64,000 nt of DNA from Teichococcus wenyumeiae (lineage in GTDB: Bacteria; Pseudomonadota; Alphaproteobacteria; Acetobacterales; Acetobacteraceae), in the NCBI RefSeq assembly GCF_003696345.1, contig NZ_RFLX01000009.1:1-64000 (forward strand), read 5' to 3'. Numbering within the stretch: position 1 is the stretch's first letter; each line of letters starts with the position of its first letter. Under the pieces are notes generated by a model. It was not told where the DNA came from, did no database searches, and saw only the letters and a program-made list of their open reading frames with translations. Below, one piece after another: positions 60,817-64,000 of this stretch. A program made the translations under genes and the position numbers.

Positions 60817-61842
60817 CTAGAGGAAGTCCCGCAGCATGGCGACCAGCGGCTTGTCCGCCGGCGGCATGGCATAATCCGACAGCTTGTTGGGCCGCACCCA
60901 GGCCAGTTGCTGCCCCTCCGTCGCCGTCAGCGTGCCCTGCCAGCGGCGGCAGAGATACAGCGGCATCAACAGCTGGAAGCGCCCGGCGTCATGGCTGGCG
61001 AAGGTGAAGGGGGCGAGGCAGGCGGCTGAGACATCGATCGCCAGCTCCTCCTTCAGCTCGCGGATCAGCGCTTCTTCCACCGTCTCTCCCGGCTCGACCT
61101 TGCCGCCGGGGAATTCCCAGAGCCCGGCCATCGGCTTGCCTTCGGGGCGGCGGGCCAGCAGCACGCGGCCGTCGATATCCACCAGCGCGCAGGCCGCCAC
61201 CAGCAGCAGCGGCTTGCCCTCCGCCGCCGGTGCAGCATCAGCGGCGGCAATCGGCGCGGGCCGCGGTTCCGGCTCGGTGAAGGGGCCGGCGATCTCTTCC
61301 CGCCCGCCCTCGAACAGCCGCACCGGCAGCCGGCCGCCGCGCGCCAGGAAATGCGCTTCCCCGGTGCCGGATTCCTTCAGGCCAACCCGGCGCAGCACGC
61401 CGGCCGAGCGGTCGTTCTCGTCCAGCACGCTGGCGACGATGCGGTCGATGTCGAGATTGGCCAGGCCCCAGCGCGCCAGCCGCCCGGCGGCCTCGGCGGC
61501 GACGCCATGGCCCCAGTAGCGGCGGCCGACCCAGTAGCCCAGCTCGGCATGGCGGGTCTCGGCCTGGCGCATCAGGCCGACGCAGCCGACCAGCACCTCC
61601 TTGTCCCCCTCCTGGCCCACGATGGCCAGGTGCCAGGCCTCCCCCGCCGCGCGTTGGCGATGGGTGGATTCGATCCATTCATCCGCCAGTTCTCGCGGAT
61701 AGGGAAAAGGCACGCGGGACAGCCAGCGCACCACATCCCAATCATTGATCAGGCGGTGCAGCTCGGCAGCGTCAGCGGGGCCAAGCGGGCGCAGAGTCAG
61801 CCGCTCGGTGCGAAGGGGAGCAAAGTCGGACTGGGTCATCAA
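60817..61842 (-). CDS. GNAT acetyltransferase - Nudix (MutT) fusion
   Basis: 341 residues in two enzyme domains. Residues about 8-180 are a GNAT domain of the RimJ type (RTERLTLRPLGPADAAELHR, ELGYWVGRRYWGHGVAAEA for acetyl-CoA). A Pro/Ala linker (190-210) leads to a MutT-type Nudix domain (about 212-341) with box GGKVEPGETVEEALIRELKEEL (starting at about residue 247), and LWEFPGGK as in 8-oxo-dGTP hydrolases. Both active-site motifs look intact. The C-terminal half probably cleans oxidised dGTP; the acetylation target is unknown. Similar fusions are known in alphaproteobacteria. Confidence 0.9.
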   Translation of the reverse strand: MMTQSDFAPLRTERLTLRPLGPADAAELHRLINDWDVVRWLSRVPFPYPRELADEWIESTHRQRAAGEAWHLAIVGQEGDKEVLVGCVGLMRQAETRHAELGYWVGRRYWGHGVAAEAAGRLARWGLANLDIDRIVASVLDENDRSAGVLRRVGLKESGTGEAHFLARGGRLPVRLFEGGREEIAGPFTEPEPRPAPIAAADAAPAAEGKPLLLVAACALVDIDGRVLLARRPEGKPMAGLWEFPGGKVEPGETVEEALIRELKEELAIDVSAACLAPFTFASHDAGRFQLLMPLYLCRRWQGTLTATEGQQLAWVRPNKLSDYAMPPADKPLVAMLRDFL

Positions 61843-61894
61843 GACAGCCTAGGCGACCCCGCGACGGCCGAAGCCGCCGCGGGGGAAGATGGGC

Positions 61895-64000
61895 TTAACG
61901 GCGCCACCAGCCGCGCTTCTTGGGCGCCGCGTCATCGGCGGCGTCCACCATCACCGGCTGCACCGGGGCGGCAGCCACCGGCTCAGCCGAAGCGGCCTCG
62001 GCCGGAACCGGCGCGGGGGCCGGTGCCGGCGCAGCCTCGGCCACGGCGGGCGCAGGCGCGGCGGCAGGAACCTCCGGCACAGGCTCGGCGGCAGCGGCTT
62101 CCGGCGCGGGCGCAGCGGCGGCGCGCTTGGGGGCGCGGCGACGGCTGGGCTTGGCCGGCGCCACTTCCGCGGCGGCCACCACCGCCTCGGCGGCAGCGGG
62201 CGCGGCTTCGGCGGCGGCAGGCGCAGCCTCGGCGGCGGGAGCCTCAGCGACGGCAGCGGCGGCCTTGCGGCCACGCGGCGCACGCGGGGCCTTGGGCTCG
62301 GCCTTCGGCTTGGCGGCGCGGCGGGCGCGCGGCTTGGCCGGGGCCTCGGCTTCCGGCTGCGGCTCCGCCGCCGCTTCCGGCGCGGCGGGCTCGGGAGCGG
62401 GCTGCGCCACAGGCTCGGCCGCTGCCTCAGGCACCGGGGCCGCCTCGGCGGGCGGCGCCGTCACCGGCTCCTGCGCCTCGGGGGCCACGGCTTCCGGCGC
62501 CTGGGGCTCCGGCGACACGGGGGTCACTGGGGCAGCCGGACGCAGCGCCGCTTCCTCGGCCGCCGCCATGGCGTCGAAGATGTCCTCCAGCGAGCCGCTC
62601 GCGAAGGGGTTGGCTGGCGTCGGGCCGACATAGCGCGGCGCTTCCGGTGCCTGGGCCGGCGCGGGCGCCGCCGCGACCTCGTCGTTGCGGAAGCGGTTGG
62701 CGCCACGGCGGCCACGGCGGCGGATGCCACCCTCCTCGCCATTGCGGCGGAAGTTGCCTTCCTCCTGGCGGCGCGGGCCACGGTCGTCGCGGCGCGGCTC
62801 GGCTGCCACCGGCACGGGGGCGGGCTCGGCTTCCGGCGCGGCGGTGGCCTCGGCCTGCGGGACCTCCTCCTCGCCTTCCTCGGCATCGCCCTCGGCTTCC
62901 GCCTCGGCGGCCTCCTGGGCCGTCATCGGCGTGCCGTCCTCGCGGCGGCCACCACGGCGGCGGCGGCGGCGGCGGCGCTTGCGGCCCTCGCCCTCGGCGC
63001 CATTCTCAGCCTGCGGCGCGGCAACGGCGGCGGCCTCGGCACGCGGCGCGGCCTCCTCCGGCACCACGGCCTCGGCTTCCTCCTCGACCGGCAGCGGCTC
63101 GGGCGCGTAGTCCATGCGCAGCGCGCTGGGGCCGGAGACGGGCTCGGCCACCAGTTGCTGCCTGGTGCGCTCGATCCGCAGCTGCGGCGGGATCAGCTTG
63201 GGGTCGGGCTCGAAGAGCACGGCCATGCCGTAGCGCTCCTCGATCTGCGCCAGGCGGTCGCGCTTGCGGTTCAGCAGGTGCAGCGCCAGCTCCGGCGCCA
63301 CATGCACGCAGATCTCGGCGGCCTTGCGCTTGCCGCCCTCTTCCTCGATCGCGCGCAGCACCTGCAGCGCGGCGCTGTCCGGGCTGCGGACGATGCCCAG
63401 GCCCTGGCAGTGCTTGCAGGTCTCGAAGGAATGCTCGGTGACGCTGGGGCGCAGCCGCTGGCGGCTCATCTCCAGCAGGCCGAAATGGCTGATGCGGCCG
63501 ACCTGGATGCGGGCGCGGTCGGTCTTCAGCGCCTCCTTCAGCCGGCGCTCCACCTGCGCGTCGTTGCGCGAGGCCTCCATGTCGATGAAGTCGATGACGA
63601 TCAGGCCGGCCAGGTCGCGCAGCCGCAGCTGGCGGGCAATTTCCTCCGCCGCCTCGCAGTTGGTGCGCAGCGCCGTGTCCTCGATATGCCGGTCGCGCGT
63701 GGCGCGGCCCGAGTTCACGTCGATGGAAACCAGCGCCTCGGTCTGGTTGATGACGATGTAGCCGCCGGACTTCAGCTGCACGATCGGCGACATCATCGCG
63801 TCGAGCTGCGCGTCCACCCCGTTGCGGGCAAAGAGCGGCGTCGGGTCGCGGTGCAGGCGGATCTTGCGCTCGTGCTGCGGCATCAGCATGCGCATGAAGT
63901 CGCGGGCCTGGCGGTAGGCGTCCTCGCCCTCGATCTGGATTTCCTCGATGCCCGTGCTGAACACGTCGCGGATCGAGCGCTTGATGAGGTCCGCTTCCTC
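61895..64000 (-). CDS. rne: ribonuclease E/G (5' end outside the window)
   Basis: The frame stays open to the right edge, so the N-terminal S1 domain is missing. Visible are the end of the catalytic region: VSIDVNSGRATRDRHIEDTAL and VIDFIDMEASRN with the two Mg-binding Asp residues, and the zinc-link CKHCQGLG. After about residue 265 of the visible part comes a long low-complexity tail of more than 400 residues. It holds Arg-rich blocks (RKRRRRRRRRGGRR, probably RNA binding) and Ala/Pro/Glu-rich repeats, and ends in KKRGWWRR. The tail would organise the RNA degradosome. RNase E starts mRNA decay and matures rRNA and tRNA. Confidence 0.95.
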   Translation of the reverse strand, partial: EEADLIKRSIRDVFSTGIEEIQIEGEDAYRQARDFMRMLMPQHERKIRLHRDPTPLFARNGVDAQLDAMMSPIVQLKSGGYIVINQTEALVSIDVNSGRATRDRHIEDTALRTNCEAAEEIARQLRLRDLAGLIVIDFIDMEASRNDAQVERRLKEALKTDRARIQVGRISHFGLLEMSRQRLRPSVTEHSFETCKHCQGLGIVRSPDSAALQVLRAIEEEGGKRKAAEICVHVAPELALHLLNRKRDRLAQIEERYGMAVLFEPDPKLIPPQLRIERTRQQLVAEPVSGPSALRMDYAPEPLPVEEEAEAVVPEEAAPRAEAAAVAAPQAENGAEGEGRKRRRRRRRRGGRREDGTPMTAQEAAEAEAEGDAEEGEEEVPQAEATAAPEAEPAPVPVAAEPRRDDRGPRRQEEGNFRRNGEEGGIRRRGRRGANRFRNDEVAAAPAPAQAPEAPRYVGPTPANPFASGSLEDIFDAMAAAEEAALRPAAPVTPVSPEPQAPEAVAPEAQEPVTAPPAEAAPVPEAAAEPVAQPAPEPAAPEAAAEPQPEAEAPAKPRARRAAKPKAEPKAPRAPRGRKAAAAVAEAPAAEAAPAAAEAAPAAAEAVVAAAEVAPAKPSRRRAPKRAAAAPAPEAAAAEPVPEVPAAAPAPAVAEAAPAPAPAPVPAEAASAEPVAAAPVQPVMVDAADDAAPKKRGWWRR

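Overview
The window is 64 kb of very GC-rich DNA with short intergenic gaps, many start/stop overlaps of the ATGA type and codons almost always ending in G or C. Gene content and order point to an alphaproteobacterium, most likely Acetobacteraceae of the Roseomonas type. This rests on a heme operon carrying an alphaproteobacterial Mic60/mitofilin gene, hemC divergent from tsaD, a ccmA-ccmB pair next to acnA, a CarD-family regulator, and many lone extracytoplasmic substrate-binding proteins. The taxonomic call is inference from gene families, not from a marker comparison.

Left part (1-24.3 kb): the 3' end of a DUF4214 surface or secreted protein with a 36-bp tandem repeat, a small hypothetical gene, the minus-strand operon hemC-hemD-mic60-hemY, the divergent tsaD-rlmJ-gpsA operon, ccmA-ccmB, aconitase acnA with a strong bidirectional terminator, and an overlooked 40-codon gene beside it. 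Then come a diacylglycerol-kinase-like protein with a calcineurin-type phosphoesterase, a Na+/H+ antiporter, a DMT exporter, an EthD-TctC-TctC set, prfC, a PRC-barrel protein and a dCMP-deaminase-like protein.

Centre (24.4-34.7 kb): an amino-acid or opine utilisation region. It holds a dipeptide-type binding protein, a minus-strand operon (DadA-like oxidase, polar amino acid binding protein, two permeases, ATPase), and a divergent three-gene oxidase (flavoprotein, 2Fe-2S protein, flavoprotein with BFD-like cysteines) of the HcnABC / opine oxidase / D-hydroxyproline dehydrogenase superfamily. The 7Fe ferredoxin fdxA and carD follow, with back-to-back terminators.

Right part (34.7-64 kb): a Bax-inhibitor-type membrane protein; ybbA/ybbP-like ABC genes divergent from tesA; thpR; a DUF2946-PCu(A)C copper pair; a uracil-DNA glycosylase-like gene; and a minus-strand metallopeptidase / CDP-alcohol phosphatidyltransferase / CdsA-like / acyltransferase operon with unusual active-site motifs. 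Then come mscL, an orphan TRAP binding protein, a CBS protein, a lipoprotein serine protease, an aldo/keto reductase, an IalB-like protein, a BdcA/BdcR-like SDR-TetR pair with two inverted operator copies, an aminotransferase next to a degenerate gamma-glutamyltransferase lipoprotein, a DsbA/ScsC-like oxidoreductase, an aspartoacylase-like hydrolase, two tandemly duplicated dipeptide-type binding proteins, a CinA-like protein, an HD hydrolase, a GNAT-Nudix fusion and RNase E (cut by the window edge).

No tRNA, rRNA, insertion sequence, prophage, CRISPR array or origin was recognised. The strongest candidates for something not yet described are the lipid operon with altered catalytic motifs, the degenerate GGT lipoprotein paired with an aminotransferase, the three-component oxidase with its dedicated transporter, the BdcA-like/TetR operator pair, and the 40-residue orphan gene.
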